The notes below the pieces were generated by a model, which ran no database searches, was not told the DNA's origin, and saw nothing but the letters and a program-made list of their open reading frames with translations. Shown in pieces: positions 33,666 through 45,314 of a DNA stretch of 64,000 nucleotides (positions are counted from its first letter, which is position 1; each line of letters opens with the position of its first letter). This stretch comes from Aquanectria penicillioides (lineage: Eukaryota > Ascomycota > Sordariomycetes > Hypocreales > Nectriaceae). Made by a program: the position numbers and the translations under genes. Location: NCBI GenBank assembly GCA_003415625.1, contig PYIU01000011.1, positions 2,307,001 through 2,371,000 of the forward strand, given 5' to 3'.

Positions 33666-35456
33666 ATGTCGGTTGTTTCGAGCAAAGTCTCTGAGTGAGT
33701 TTATCATCTAGTTCGCAAGTGGCAGCGCCACAGAAACACTGACCAGAGTACAACCCAAAGGGACAACCCTATCAAAGCCAACGATGTACACGCCGTTGCT
33801 GCTAAGCTTGGGTTCCAAGTACGTGATGGCGACGTAGATGCGCTGCACGTGCTTCTTGCCTCTGCTCATGAGACATTTGAGGAGCTGTCGGCCCTTGATG
33901 ACTGGCATCCCGAGGTTGATAGAGAGCGATTTCCGCGCAAAAATGTGCAGCCTGGCGTGGTTGTCGATAACCTGGGTTCGCCATGGTCGCATACCTTTGT
34001 TATTGAGGACAAAGCTCAAAAGACATCGGAAACCGGACGAAAGAAGCTCTTAGCTGGAAGGAATGTGGTCGTCAAGGACAACATTTGCGTGGCCGACGTG
34101 CCGCAGTTAAACGGCACAGATGCCACCCCGGCTTGGACCCCGGAAACAGACGCAACGGTAGTAACTCGAATTCTGGAAGAGGGAGGCCGAGTTGTGGGTA
34201 CAGCAACCTGCGAGGCTCTAAGCTGTGCCACAGTCAGTAATACTGCTACCACGGGGCCTATTTTCAACCCTTACGCCAAGGGATACTCTGCTGGAGGCTC
34301 GTCATCTGGGGTAGCGGCCTTGGTGGGCAGCCAGGAACAGATTTTGCACGGAACCGATCAGATCCGGATTGACATGGGCCTCGGCGGAGACCAGGGTGGT
34401 TCCATCAGAGTTCCAGCTGCCTTCTGTGGTCTTGTGGGGTTAAAGGCAACCCATGGCTTGATTCCCTACACTGGAGTCATCAGCTGTGAACCGGTCCTGG
34501 ACCATGTCGGCCCTATGTGCAAGACTGTATGGGATACGGCCCTTATGCTTGAGGCGATTGCTGGACGAGACGGACTCGACGACAGACAGTCTGGGGCTCA
34601 TGCTGTGGGTGAGGTCTCATACTCGGCCAATCTGCAAGCTTGGCACGACAAGGCTGCCATGGAAACAGGGTCTCGGAAACTTTTGGGCTTCAAGATCGGC
34701 ATACTTGATGAAGCAATTAATGCTCCATTCATGACCGAGCCAATGAAGACGGAAGTCCGGGCAGTTGCAGAGCAATTCAAACAGCTTGGGGCCACGGTCG
34801 AACAAATCTCCGTGCCAGGCCACGTCCTAGGAAGATCGCTGTGGATGGGAGTGTGCCGACAATCCCTTACTTTTGCCTCTCTTGGTAACCCTCATGGACG
34901 ACGATCGTATCAACCAACAGGTTTCCAAAAGTCACAGCTGCCGTGGACACAGGACAAGTGGGATCGTCTACCCGCCGGCATGCGCAATGAGTTCATCAAC
35001 GGAGTCTACGAGGCAGACAAGTATCCAACTCTTTACCAAAAATGCATGAACTTGACCCTAAAGCGTACGCATCTGGCTCCCTCACGCTCGGGATCATAAC
35101 TAATAAAGCCTGAAGTAACCAACGAGTATGAAGCACTGTTTGCTACCTATGACATCCTCTTGATGCCCAGTGTGCCATTCACCGCGCCACGCCTCTTCGA
35201 TCGCTCTACCGCATCGACCATGGAGCGGATTTCGTCCACCTTTGGTCAGACTCTCAACACGATGCAATTCAACCTGACAGGCCACCCCGCTATGGCTATT
35301 CCGACTGGGTTTACTACAGACATGAGCGGGACGAGCGATAACCTGCTTCCGTTATCAGTGCAGTTAGTCGGACCGCTCTGGGGCGAGGAGAAGTTGTTGA
35401 AGTTCGGATACGCTTATGAAAAGGCGTTTGACTGGAAGACTAGAATCTGCAAATAA
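33666..35456 (+). CDS. Amidase-signature hydrolase
   Basis: A Ser-cisSer-Lys amidase of about 560 residues. Exon 1 (MSVVSSKVSE) joins NTDQSTTQRDNP through a short intron (about 33695-33733), and a second intron (about 35065-35119) joins NLTLK to LTNEYEALFATYDILLMP. The catalytic Lys is in VVVKDNICVAD. The signature is GYSAGGSSSG, then GGDQGGSIRVPAAFCGLVGLK. About a dozen extra residues (SQEQILHGTDQIR) sit between these two blocks, compared with the usual spacing. The family hydrolyses carboxamides and N-acyl compounds to ammonia and acids. In regulon B it could cleave the half-amide left after ring opening or release an amino acid from its amide. It is divergent from the aminotransferase. Confidence 0.87.
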
Positions 35457-35855
35457 TGAAATCGTAACGATAGTGATGCTATCGTGATTCCTCTTCGATA
35501 AGCACGTTCCTTATCAGGATGCTTCCTCTTGTGGGGCTATTGTCTGTTGTCCGCAGCCCATGCCCGTTCGGACACTGCTTACTTTGTCCATTTCGCTCGC
35601 CTCAATTTTCCGACAGTCTGTTGATGCTCGCGGACATTTGCCAGCTTGTCCGCCTACATGCGGCCTACGCCGCCCCACTTTGATCGCCTCATCGAGGTCC
35701 TCGGCATCGCAACTATTTTCGCCCGATATCGGTATGGCTCGTGGAGTTGATAACAATAGAACCAGGATTTACCTCATCAAGCCAATATAAGCCTAATCAA
35801 CCAGTCTATTGTCACTCGACCAGATTTCGCTTTGTCGACTTCGCAGAATTCCACA
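35457..35855. other. D-amino-acid oxidase promoter
   Basis: Five CGGAC/GTCCG half-sites within about 110 bp (35549-35653), including the spaced pair at 35631-35652. Possible coding sequence here has no family support. Confidence 0.55.
35631..35652. promoter_or_regulatory. Regulon B inverted repeat, D-amino-acid oxidase
   Basis: CGGACA (35631-35636), 10 nt, TGTCCG (35647-35652), a perfect 6+6 inverted repeat about 200 bp before the start. Further half-sites lie at 35549-35554, 35568-35573 and 35609-35616. Confidence 0.65.
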
Positions 35856-37046
35856 ATGTCCTCCCAGGAATCAGGCTCAAAGCACTTCGTCGTGCTCGGA
35901 GCCGGCGTCATCGGTCTCACAACAGCACTAGTGCTTCGGGACAGATTCCTCTCAGCCTCGATCGAGATTCTAGCCGAATACTTTCCAGGTGACTATAACG
36001 TTGGCTACTGCTCGCCATGGGCGGGAGGGAACTGGTGTTCTTCTGCCAATGACAACGGCCTGCTCGAATCCTGTGACCGGCTCACCTTTAACCGATTTGA
36101 TGAGATTGTCCGTGAACATCCTGAGGCGGGGATTCGAAGATCGCCATTGCGCATGATTTTCGACCAGCGGGCTGAAGATGCCGAAATATTGAGTGTTGGT
36201 ACCGGAAAAGTGTGGTATGATGAGCTTGTTGGTGGATTAATTCCACTATCGGATGATCAATTGCCCAAGGGTGCAGTGTTTGGAATGGATGCGCCTTCAA
36301 CATTTGTTATCAACACCCAAGTGTATCTTCAATGGTAATTAACGCCCTGACCTCTCAATTTATCCCTGTTGAGTATTTGAATACAGGTTGCTAGAAAAGT
36401 GCCGAGATGGCAATGTGAAATTGGTACGCCGATCAATCGACCACATTGACGAGGCCTTCAACTCCTCAAGAGTTACGGCTGTGTTCAACTGCACGGGTCT
36501 AGGTTCATACAAATTGGGCGGTGTCCAAGATAAGAACATGTATCCTACCAGGGGCCAGACTGTTCTTGTTGAGCAGCCAATCTACCCACTAAAGACGATG
36601 TACTTCCGATCCCCTCGACGGGTTGACAATGATACAACATATGTCTTCCAACGACCTCTAGCCGGTGGCATCGTCCTAGGCGGCTGCCGTGAAGACGGAA
36701 ACTGGGACGGAAACGTCGATACGGAGTTCTCCAAGGACATAATGAGACGATGCTGCGCACTGGCCCCGGAGCTCGGCAAGCCTGAAAACCTCAAGGTGAT
36801 TAAGCATGGTGTAGGTTTGAGGCCAAACCGAAAGGGCGGGCCAAGAATAGAAGTAGAAAATAAGAAAACAGGCCTCGTCATTCACAACTATGGTGCATCG
36901 GGTGCTGGATATCAAGCTTCATGGTAGGTGCCCCTTCTCCGGATTGGAATGCCTAAGCTAATGGATGCAGGGGTATGGCTACGCACGGCGTGAAGTTGCT
37001 ATGCGAGTCGCTTGAAAAGGAAGCGTCGGCGAGGTCAAAATTGTAA
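35856..37046 (+). CDS. D-amino-acid oxidase (peroxisomal)
   Basis: Three exons, about 360 residues. The ATG at 35856 gives MSSQESGSKHFVVLGAGVIGLTTALVL, the FAD-binding Rossmann motif. SPWAGGNW is the fungal DAAO variant of the conserved SPWAGANW. Introns near 36336-36386 and 36925-36970 both split Trp codons and keep frame. Downstream: NCTGLGSYKLGG, YPTRGQTVLVEQP, ARPxR-like VGLRPNRKGGPRIEVE and HNYGASGAGYQASWGMA, the C-terminal FAD motif. It ends SARSKL, a canonical PTS1, so it acts in peroxisomes, oxidising D-amino acids to 2-oxo acids, ammonia and H2O2. It lies downstream of the amidase on the same strand, with its own regulon B promoter element. Confidence 0.9.
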
Positions 37047-37591
37047 CTGTAGAGTCAACCAACTATCAATTCGAGAATTTTGATTGTGTCAGATGGTTCC
37101 AATCTTTCCACAGAGGCCGCTGCTTCGGCTAGTTGCCAAATTCTATTACTAGAAGATGTGTTCTGTGCTTCACAGCTCTCAAAAAGTTTAGGAACATCAC
37201 TAATAAGACCAGATGCATGCAAGTAACATTTATAAAAAGTGGTATTGTGAAATCTATGGGCACAGCTAACGATTTGAAAGCTTTTTGCAACAGAAAATCC
37301 AGTTGCAGTCTATTCCCATTGGTTCACCAACTGTTCTATCATCCTTGGGTATTTAACAAAACGACGACCGTTGAGGAATTTTGACAAAAAAAAAAAGAAA
37401 AAAAAAGAGAAACATGAAAAAAGTACAAAAAGGGCCAAAAGGCTTTCGCTCCCGCGATCTTTGATTACAAGTCTAGATGTCGGTGGAGAACAACCGTGGT
37501 CCTATTGCGAGGACTAGGTTATTAGAGGTGAGTCTGCGCAAGACCCAGCTGGGGCGAGAGGCAGCAGCTCCAAGCGAAGAGGAGTATTCGC
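37047..37591. other. Convergent intergenic, A-rich
   Basis: Between the 3' ends of the oxidase and RTA1 genes. An A-rich tract lies at about 37384-37437. No gene was seen. Confidence 0.45.
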
Positions 37592-38789
37592 TTAGACGGA
37601 GCCGACGGATCGCTGGGGAGAGATGCCATCCTTCTCCCAGAAGGGAACCTCCTTGGTCTTGCGACCACCGCAAAGGCCAAAGGGGTCGATGGCGGTAACG
37701 ACAAAGCCACGGTCGTCGGTCCAGCCGGGGCCCTCGAGCTCGGTGACACCATCCTGAGCAAGGTAGAGCTTGTGGTTCTCGGGGAGGTAGTGGCGGGGGT
37801 GGCGGATGTTCCAGAGGAAGGTGTAGATGATCATGGGGGCGACCTCAAAGACGTAGAAGTACCACTCATAGCGGATGATGGGGCTGATGGAGTCGACGTC
37901 GCCGGCGGTGACGCTGCGGAGCTTCTCGGCGCCAAAGTGCTCGACGGTACGGTAGATACAACGGATGAAGATGAGGACCGAGGTGATGTACATGGTCAGG
38001 CAGGGGCTGTTGATGTTGCGGACGTTGAGGCCGGCCTTTCTGACGTGGAACTGGAACCAGGCGACGAAGCCGACAAAGATGAGGATGACGACAATCTGGA
38101 TGATGAGGGAGGCCTTGAGCATGCTCTCACCAACGCTGCGGAGGTCATCAGGAATGTCGGGGTTGACAGACCAGCTCACACCCATGGCGTTGAGGACTTC
38201 GACAACGGCGGAGAGGGTGCCGAAGGTGGTAAGGGTACGACCGGGGTGGATGGGGGAGCAGTAGGGGACATAGTAGAGGATACGACCGAGCATGTGGTAG
38301 TTGGCCAACTCGTAGACAGGACTATGGAGATGTTCGTTAGGATGAAGCTTGGGGTGCATTGTGTGCGGCACCTTTAACTTACGGAGACATGTAGATCAGG
38401 ACAGTGCTGGCAAGGAAGACGTTGAGGATGTCATAGTTCCAGGCGCCATAGGCACGGGCGGCGAAACCGGCAGTGAAGATGAGACTACCGAAGGGGAGGA
38501 GACCAGTGAAGGGCCAAGCCTTGAGGCGACTGTAGAGTTGGTTGATTAATACCTTAGAGTGCCAAGTGAAGTGCCGAAGCAGAAAGTGGGTATCCTTACG
38601 TGCACTGCCAGATGTGCCAGAAAGTTGACACGCCAAAGGCAACGGTGAAGAAGATGGCGGCACCCTTGTTGGGGGCGTAGAAGAAGACGCTGCCGTCCAC
38701 TAGGAGAGAGAAAGGCGTGTTAGAGAGACGAGGTCCAGTCTGGCGTGTGTTGTAGGGCTGAAGCCTTACCAGGTTGACCGTTAGACATG
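37592..38789 (-). CDS. RTA1-like seven-TM membrane protein
   Basis: Four exons. The start at 38789 (MSNGQPG) is followed by a short intron, then DGSVFFYAPNKGAAIFFTV, a second intron near 38555-38598, and RLKAWPFTGLLPFGSLIFTAGFAARAYGAW. The last exon has YHMLGRILYYVPYCSPIHPGR and CIYRTVEHFGAE, hallmarks of the RTA1/RTM1 lipid-translocating exporter-like family, with seven hydrophobic helices. Roles reported for the family include resistance to 7-aminocholesterol and sphingoid-base stress. Codon use is strongly biased to C/G third positions, more than in flanking genes, which suggests high expression. No regulon B element lies in front, so it is probably a resident gene separating the two halves. 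Confidence 0.85.
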
Positions 38790-40463
38790 GCTGCTAGGTT
38801 TTGGGCGGTGTTCTTTGAATGGTCGGGTTTGATCGAAGACGCAGGCGTAAGATGCAAAGGATGGGGTGGGTGGTGGTCAGCAAGAGGCTGTTCGAGCCAA
38901 GTTTCAAAGTGTTCGATGCTGCTGTGTTGTTGTGAGGCTTGTCTGTCGAAACAAGGGAAGAATGGAAGGGTGACAGAAGATATAATATACACAACAGCAT
39001 CAACAGAGGCAGCGGCACGTCCGTACGTTTTGGGACATTTCTGGGGGCCCTTCCCCACGAGGCTAAGGAATAGGAAAACGGGGCTATGCCAAGTTGTTGC
39101 ATTTTGGAAGGGGTCCAGGAGCAAACGATAAATTAAGATGGTGTCCAGCACCGATACGACAGGGTTCTACAGACCACCACGGGTAGAGGCTGAGTGGGCC
39201 GGCAAGGCATCGGGACAAATGACGGCCGCTGTTTCACACGGCTATTTGCAGATCAAAGCCACACGCAGCATGACTGAGGGACGGTTTCACTGTCACTGGC
39301 TCCTCGGTGGCCATCAGCGAGCCCTTTGGGGGCCCTTGTGCTTGCTTGGAGAACCCCTGCGTCATGGACCCGTCTTTAGGCTCCCATCTGTGGCTGTTTC
39401 GGCAGGGATCACCACCATCAAACGGCCCACAGCCGCGAGCCGAATCCCGTGCCAGCGCCATATGAGGCCCAAAGCGGTAATGTTGCGCTCGAAGGATCGA
39501 GGCTAGAGCATCGCCAATCCCGAATCCCGTCCCAGCGGCATATGGCGCTTAAAGGGGTTTAGCGTTGCTGGTGTTGGACGGCATTGAGCCTCACAAATCG
39601 CAGCCCTGTCGCCCGACTCTTGACGCTTGGTGGAGCGGGAACACGGCAGCCCGTTGCTTGCGCCTTCAATCAGACACGGGCTTCATCTGCCTCATCAGAG
39701 CGTATGCTGAGCCTGCCCATGGCCTTCCAATCCCGTTCGACATCCCTGTCCGTGCAGTCTTCCCCAGGCTGTGTAGGATTCCATAGATGCTTCCATGCCT
39801 CCCACGCCTCCATCCTGAGACGGCCCGACAGATTGATTGAGGTTTCTCTTGTTGTCTCATATGGTCTTTGCCACGAACCCCATGCTGGAAGGATTCCATG
39901 CCCAGCATCGCGAGCTCCTTCTGCACATTCAGATCTTCCCTCAGAGTTTCCGCCACACTTAACCACCATCCTCATTTGGCCACTTCAAAGGGGGTCAGAC
40001 GGGTCATGGTGGTTCATTGAGGGGGGGCCGTGCCACACGGCTGTTCGTGATGCAATCCTACAGGAAATAAACGGAAGGGATTCTAGGCTCTTATCTATCC
40101 AGGAAACACCCTGAATGGATCCTGCTGCTGCAGTCATGATACGAAAATCGGATGGTTGGCTCGCCAGCTGCATCATGGCGGTGCCCAAGCGAAACATTTT
40201 ACTTTTAGAGTTGCAAGTTTGTGTGGTAGAAGCACGCTTGGCAATGTGGCTGACTGTTCAATCCAGAAGGGTGCCTGCCTGTCTGTGCACCCTGGATCCG
40301 AAAATACTAAGAAATTAGGCCTTGTAATACGGCTTACAGGTACTACAAATTACTATTCCTCTTATTATATTTTTAAATGTGGTGATACATCAAGCCGAAA
40401 CACGGCAGTTCCTCGCATAATAATGAACGTCTCCCCGCCGGTAATGTCTGTTCTGTTCCGTGC
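38790..40463. other. Intergenic, with an imperfect 28 bp direct repeat
   Basis: Long 5' flank of the RTA1 gene. Two near-identical segments beginning CGAATCCCGTGCCAGCGCCA (about 39443) and CGAATCCCGTCCCAGCGGCA (about 39522) lie about 80 bp apart, both continuing into a CATATG box. Open frames here overlap heavily on both strands and match no family. Confidence 0.4.
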
Positions 40464-40818
40464 TCAAAACAATCCTGCTAATATGGCACCCAGTCCAAAG
40501 CTCACGGGCACAAACATCCAATGGCCCCATTGCTTGTCCCCAATCTGCGATCGACTGATAAGCCCGTCAATCAACGCGACCGGGATTCCAGTCAGCATCA
40601 CGTAGCCGACCGTCCTCCTGTCCGCAGTGAACCACACGGCGAGCATGGCCAGAGTCATGTTGATGTTTCGCACGCCCGACATCCGCACCAAAGAATGCGC
40701 TAGCTTTCGTCCCTCTGCGTCCGGGGCGGAGGAGCGTGTTGATGCCCACCAGTCCTGGCATCATGCTGAGCACAAAGACAACATTAGCGGCATATTCTGT
40801 GGTCCGAGCAGAAGACAT
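40464..40818 (-). CDS. Small DUF4267-like membrane protein, frameshifted
   Basis: The first frame reads MSSARTTEYAANVVFVLSMM then PGLVGINTLLRP. The remainder, DAEGRKLAHSLVRMSGVRNI followed by TLAMLAVWFTADRRTVG, VALIDGLISRSQIG and WGHWMFVPVSFGLGAILAGLF, lies in another frame. The break is at a G4 run on the forward strand (40723-40726). One fewer base would give a continuous protein of about 117 residues with three or four hydrophobic helices. The SRSQ and HW.FVP blocks match fungal DUF4267 proteins of unknown function. No intron with legal ends and length fits. It is either a sequencing error or a pseudogene. Confidence 0.65.
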
Positions 40819-40833
40819 GGTTTCTGCGAAGGA

Positions 40834-40865
40834 TGGATCTGATCTGATCTGATTTGATTTGATTT
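40834..40865. repeat. Pentanucleotide microsatellite
   Basis: About three GATCT units followed by about three GATTT units, immediately upstream of the DUF4267-like start codon, so in its 5' leader. Confidence 0.7.
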
Positions 40866-42458
40866 CGTTGATTTCATTGAGTGATTGAATTTGAGCGGAT
40901 TTCCAGCTCCTCCTTCTTGTTGACTCGACTACATGACCCGTAGATTAAGATTTGGCCCTTGTGTTAGTGCCTGCTCCTGTTAGCCGGAGCTTCTCCGTCT
41001 TATGTCCGATCCGCTGCGGTCTGCTTCCGGATGTTTATCCGCTCCGACTGCCCAATCATATTTGTCGGCCAATCCCGGAGCTACACACGTGGACCGCAAA
41101 TCCATCCCACACGCCAATCACAACCCTCCAATTGTCACGCGGGTACTATCAGCTGAATGCAAGTTCGGTCGCGAGGAGGGAAAGCGAAAAGCAATATGCA
41201 ACATCTTAGAAAAAACGGGCGCTAGCAAGGAGTCTTGGGATTGCTCGTGCAGGAACTAAAGCACAAGTGAAACAAGTGCGGCAACGATAAATTTAGTCAT
41301 GGCCACATCTCTAGAACGCCCCAACCGAGCGAAAAACATTGTAATCGTAGGTCTAGGGTAGCGATTATCATAAACCGGGACGGCAGTTGTTCGACTCGCC
41401 ATAGAAGGATTTGAGGCATAACCCCACCGGTTTGTATCCGTAGTATATCTAGTTCTAATAGATGAGCGGTCGGTACTTTGGTGACTTTGGCTTGGGTTGC
41501 ATTCTGGGCCTGCTGACATATTGGCGTCATGGACAAAGCGATGCCCTGCCCAAAACTGTTGTAGGTCAGGGGATGGTAAGCCAGTGAGTGTTGATCACTC
41601 TGCATAATCCCATGACGGGTAATGGATCATCTAGTTGGCTGTTCTACTGACTACTTGCGGAAGCCACTGCGGCTGTATTGGCGGCCGAGTATCCTGTGAT
41701 ATGTGGTGCTAAGATTCCATTAGTTACTTAATTAGGGGTTTGACGCTGTCCAATTCTCGACAGAAGATGAGCTACGCGATTAACAAACTGACCAATAATT
41801 GTTAGCTAAAGTATCAATTCCTTCTAATCGTGAAAGATGTTCATCTTGGAATACATTGGTCTGTGTAGTGATGATTGGGATTCCAAGGACTCGGACCGTT
41901 TGTCCTTGCTGGGTGTTTTGCTAAGAATGTTTGACTGACAGCATGACAATCCTCATGAAGAGTAGGATTGCGCGCTATACTAAAGACGACTACCCCAAGA
42001 CAAATGTATCGCTTTCAGGCTCTGTCAAAGTGAAATTGCCCGATCAACGCCCAGATTGAGGCAATGCTCGACACAATCGTCTGGGAATGGCCTAGCGCGT
42101 CATCCGCAGCATTCGTGCAACAGGGTTTCGATTCCATCCCCACGAAATCCTCTCAAACTCACCGGCACGGTCCAACTGCTATTCATCCTAACTTGCAAAC
42201 GAATACTCGCACTTGGGAATGACTAAAACTTGACATCATCTGTGTATGACATGACTCTGCATCGTATCCTGGTTGCGTGGCTATTCCTTCTCCGAGCGGA
42301 TGCTGTGAATAAATAGGATTTAAATCCCTTCTCAGGGCTAGCTTGTATGTAATATAAGCACTAATGTACAGACCAAGAATAGCACTCTTCTAGAACTCTG
42401 GCACTGCTCAGCTTACTGCTGCAGCGCCTCAACTCATCCTTCTATCCTGCCAGCCCGC
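40866..42458. other. Intergenic, nothing supportable
   Basis: About 1.6 kb without a recognisable gene. A reverse-strand frame near 41256-41519 ends in a short hydrophobic tail but has no family features or codon-use support. Confidence 0.45.
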
Positions 42459-43647
42459 TTAGCAGGAAGCACCACTGGGCACACCCTTGCAAGTCTTCTT
42501 AGCCTTGCCGCCAGTGATCTTGTTTCCGCTCCAAGTCCAGTTGGAGCAAGCAGCGCAGAGGATATAAACGTCCTGGCCGCCAGACTTGACGGTTCCGGTA
42601 ACACCCTTGATGGTGACATCCTTGATGGGAACGCCAGAGGTGGGAGAGCCGGTGGGGGAGCCGTTCTTGTAGTCCTGCTCAATGACGATCCCGTACTTGG
42701 CAATGTTGGAGAGAGCAATGTTCTGGTAAGTGACGTCCGAGACGGAGCCAGTCGCGCCGTAGACAGTCTTGATACGAACACCGTTGTCGGAGTTGCTGAT
42801 GGACGAGCCAGTGATCTTGACTCCCTTGACAACATTGTTGGAGCGGCCGCCAACAGAGCCAATGGAGAGACCGTGGCCGCCGGAGCAAGTACCGCCGCTG
42901 AACTCAATGTTAGTACCCGAGTTGATGGCAAGGCAATCGTCCTGGTTCTTGACCACGGCACCGGTAATGTAAACGCCGTCCGAGTTGCCAACGTCGAAGC
43001 CGTCGGTGTTGTGACCTCCCTTTGAGTCACCTAGGCTGTTGTCAATGTGAACGTTGTTCACGTAGAGAGTGGCAGCGCTGCTGATGCTGAAGGCCTGAAC
43101 GGGGGTGTTCTTGACCTGGAGGTTGTTGATGTGGGAGTTCTTGAGGCTGTGCGCGGCAAAGAACTTGGGCTTGGTTTTACCTGGAAGGAGAGTCAGGCTC
43201 GAACCGCAACCATTCAACGCTCGGCGAGTATCATACCTCCGTTGGAGCCCTTGGAATCCCACCATCGCTGACCCTGGCAGTCGATTGAGTGTCCCGAAGC
43301 GCCGTCGACAACGATGTTGCTGCCGCTAAAGGAGATGAGAGGACCCTCCCACTCCTTGTAGCCGAAGGTGGTGGTACCCTGGAAGATGACCTACAGACAC
43401 GAGGTTAGTCAGAAACTCCATCTGCTCACCAGTTAATTCCCACCTCAGTGCCACTGGTGAGGCCAGTCATGTCAAGAGTCTGGCCGGCCGGGACGGCAAT
43501 GTTCTTGAGGTAGATCTTGGAGCAGCTCTTCTTGCCCTTGATGGCCGCAGTCGCATCGGTAAAAGTGCAGGTGCCCCGTCCCTCAAGGAGGGGAACAGCC
43601 ATGGCAGAGGAGGCGAAAGCGCCAAGAATAATAGTGTTCAACAACAT
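42459..43647 (-). CDS. Endopolygalacturonase (GH28), secreted
   Basis: Three exons, about 360 residues. The ATG at 43647 begins [20 protein letters not shown], a clear signal peptide with probable pro-region cleavage after LLEGR. Introns near 43392-43441 and 43181-43227 keep frame. All catalytic motifs are present: [16 protein letters not shown] (catalytic Asp residues), [12 protein letters not shown] (His) and RIKT. Cys pairs lie at the N- and C-termini ([22 protein letters not shown]). It would hydrolyse the polygalacturonan backbone of pectin outside the cell. Third codon positions are rich in C/G, as in highly expressed secreted enzymes. No link to the neighbouring catabolic clusters is evident. 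The pectinase points to a plant-associated life style. Confidence 0.93.
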
Positions 43648-44597
43648 GTTGAATAAACGAGAGCTTGAAAAAGTCAAAAAGAGCGTGTGAAACGAATGTA
43701 AGAGAAAAGAGTATTGCAAAAGAGTGGCTAGTCTGATACGAAAGTGAAGACTAAACTGCCATTGACAGGAACACAGTTACTATTATATCTCTTCTAACGG
43801 AGCTCGACCCCTTGTTCCTGGCACTTGAGCCTCACCCAGGCACTCGGGACAGGCATGCTTGATAGCTCGGATAGGTCGGCCGGAAGAATGCTATCAAAAT
43901 GGCTTGGTTAGTCTGGACCCACGATCCACTTTGCGCCTGAATTTCCGTACTCTTGACCGAAAGAAAAAAAAAAGGGTGAGAAGTGGAAGAGGAAGAATCG
44001 CTGGCAGGTTCGAATACGCGGATTGTCTGTTTGCTTCCCGTTTGCATCGAGTCCGCGTAGCGAACCCGAGTCAAGAATTCCGTGTATAAACGGTGGCTTA
44101 AGCTTAGAACTGATTCTAAATGGAATTGGCATTGCGCTAAACATAGCGGCTTGATTCTCGAGGTTTTGATTCGAGCCATTCGGCGACAGGGTTGGTGATC
44201 GGATATCTCGGCCAGTTTAATCACACAATACCCGCTTGGCAAACGTACGATCCACTTGTGAACCGACATTCTCCACGCTTAGCCAAGACGGCATAATTAA
44301 TCCCACTACTTCGGGTATCGGAACCGTATTATTGAAGATATCCTTGGCGACTTTGTCTCCAGTTATCTATGATGGACCGCCGCTCTGTTTTACGGGAGGC
44401 TGTTTACGGACGAGCACCTTTGCGAGCCGTATTCTTATCACCTCGAACGACCCCGGAGAAGGGGACTTGCCTCCTATCATTTCGGCGTAATTCAGGAAGG
44501 TTGAGAATACGATAGTTCCTGATATCTTCAATTTCAATCAACATGACGAGTCGAATGGCAAATGATCCCGTGTTTATCCTCGCCTCCAGATTCGAAT
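43648..44597. other. Intergenic
   Basis: The 5' flank of the polygalacturonase and 3' flank of the HAD gene. A short A-run lies near 43962-43973. No gene was recognised. Confidence 0.45.
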
Positions 44598-45314
44598 TCA
44601 CAAGCCCTCGATCGCAGCTGGCAGACCCTCCATGTCCTCCAAGAACACGTCAAACTCGGTCTCCACCTTCTTCATGTCCTCATCGATGTCGTCGGTCCAG
44701 CGGTGGATATAAATGGTCTTCATCCCTACCTTTTGAGCGCCTCGCAAATCGTACGCATGCGCTGCGACCATGACGACCTCTTCTGGTTTGAGCTTGACGA
44801 ATTCTAATGCTTTCTTGTACGCGTCAGGAGATGGTTTGTACAAGCCCAGCGACTGGCTAGAAAACAACATGTTGAAGTTCAAACCCGAGGAGCGCGTCAG
44901 GTCAAGCTGCAGACGGGTCGTGCCGTTGGCGTGGACGAAGACTTCAAGGCCGAGGTCCTCTCGCAAGCAATGTATGGCCTTTTGAACCTCTGGCCAGGCG
45001 GGTTGGTTGTGCCATGCCTCGATCAGTCGTCTTTTGGCATTAGCATCAAAGTGAGATTGGCAATTGGGTGTTTGCTCGAGAACGTCTTCTAGGACACGCG
45101 CAAGAGTTTCGTCAATGTCCTCGGTATGAAGGTTTTGTTGAAAGCGCCGGTTGATTTCAAGAAAGTATTGCCTGCGCCATTCTAGAGCGAGTTTAGAAGC
45201 ATCGTCCTTTGGAATCGACGAGGGCGAATGCTGCACTACGCTGGCGTGCCAATCGAGACATGTGCCCATAAAGTCGAAAAAGGCTGCTTTTATTTGAGGT
45301 TGTTGTGGGGACAT
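44598..45314 (-). CDS. Haloacid-dehalogenase-like hydrolase (L-2-haloacid dehalogenase type)
   Basis: A 238-residue intronless HAD-superfamily protein. Motif I is FFDFMGTCLDWH, with the nucleophilic Asp. Motif II is VHANGTTRLQLD. The Lys of motif III is in LGLYKPSPDAYKKAL. The late motif VVMVAAHAYDLRGAQKVGMKTIYIHR is typical of type II 2-haloacid dehalogenases. It would use an Asp-ester mechanism on a 2-haloacid or a small phosphoester; the true substrate is unknown. No membrane or targeting sequence was seen. It lies between the polygalacturonase and a nuclease-like gene, without the regulon B element. Confidence 0.87.
   Translation of the reverse strand: MSPQQPQIKAAFFDFMGTCLDWHASVVQHSPSSIPKDDASKLALEWRRQYFLEINRRFQQNLHTEDIDETLARVLEDVLEQTPNCQSHFDANAKRRLIEAWHNQPAWPEVQKAIHCLREDLGLEVFVHANGTTRLQLDLTRSSGLNFNMLFSSQSLGLYKPSPDAYKKALEFVKLKPEEVVMVAAHAYDLRGAQKVGMKTIYIHRWTDDIDEDMKKVETEFDVFLEDMEGLPAAIEGL

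Noticed and set aside
37772..38377. Acidic 201-residue forward frame opposite RTA1
   Set aside because: A by-product of the biased codon use of the reverse-strand RTA1 gene.
39584..40114. 176-residue forward frame upstream of RTA1
   Set aside because: Ser/Arg/His-rich composition with competing frames; no conserved motif, signal peptide or splice pattern.
43990..44060. GGTTCGAATAC, resembling a tRNA B box
   Set aside because: No A box at proper distance and no cloverleaf-forming arms around it.
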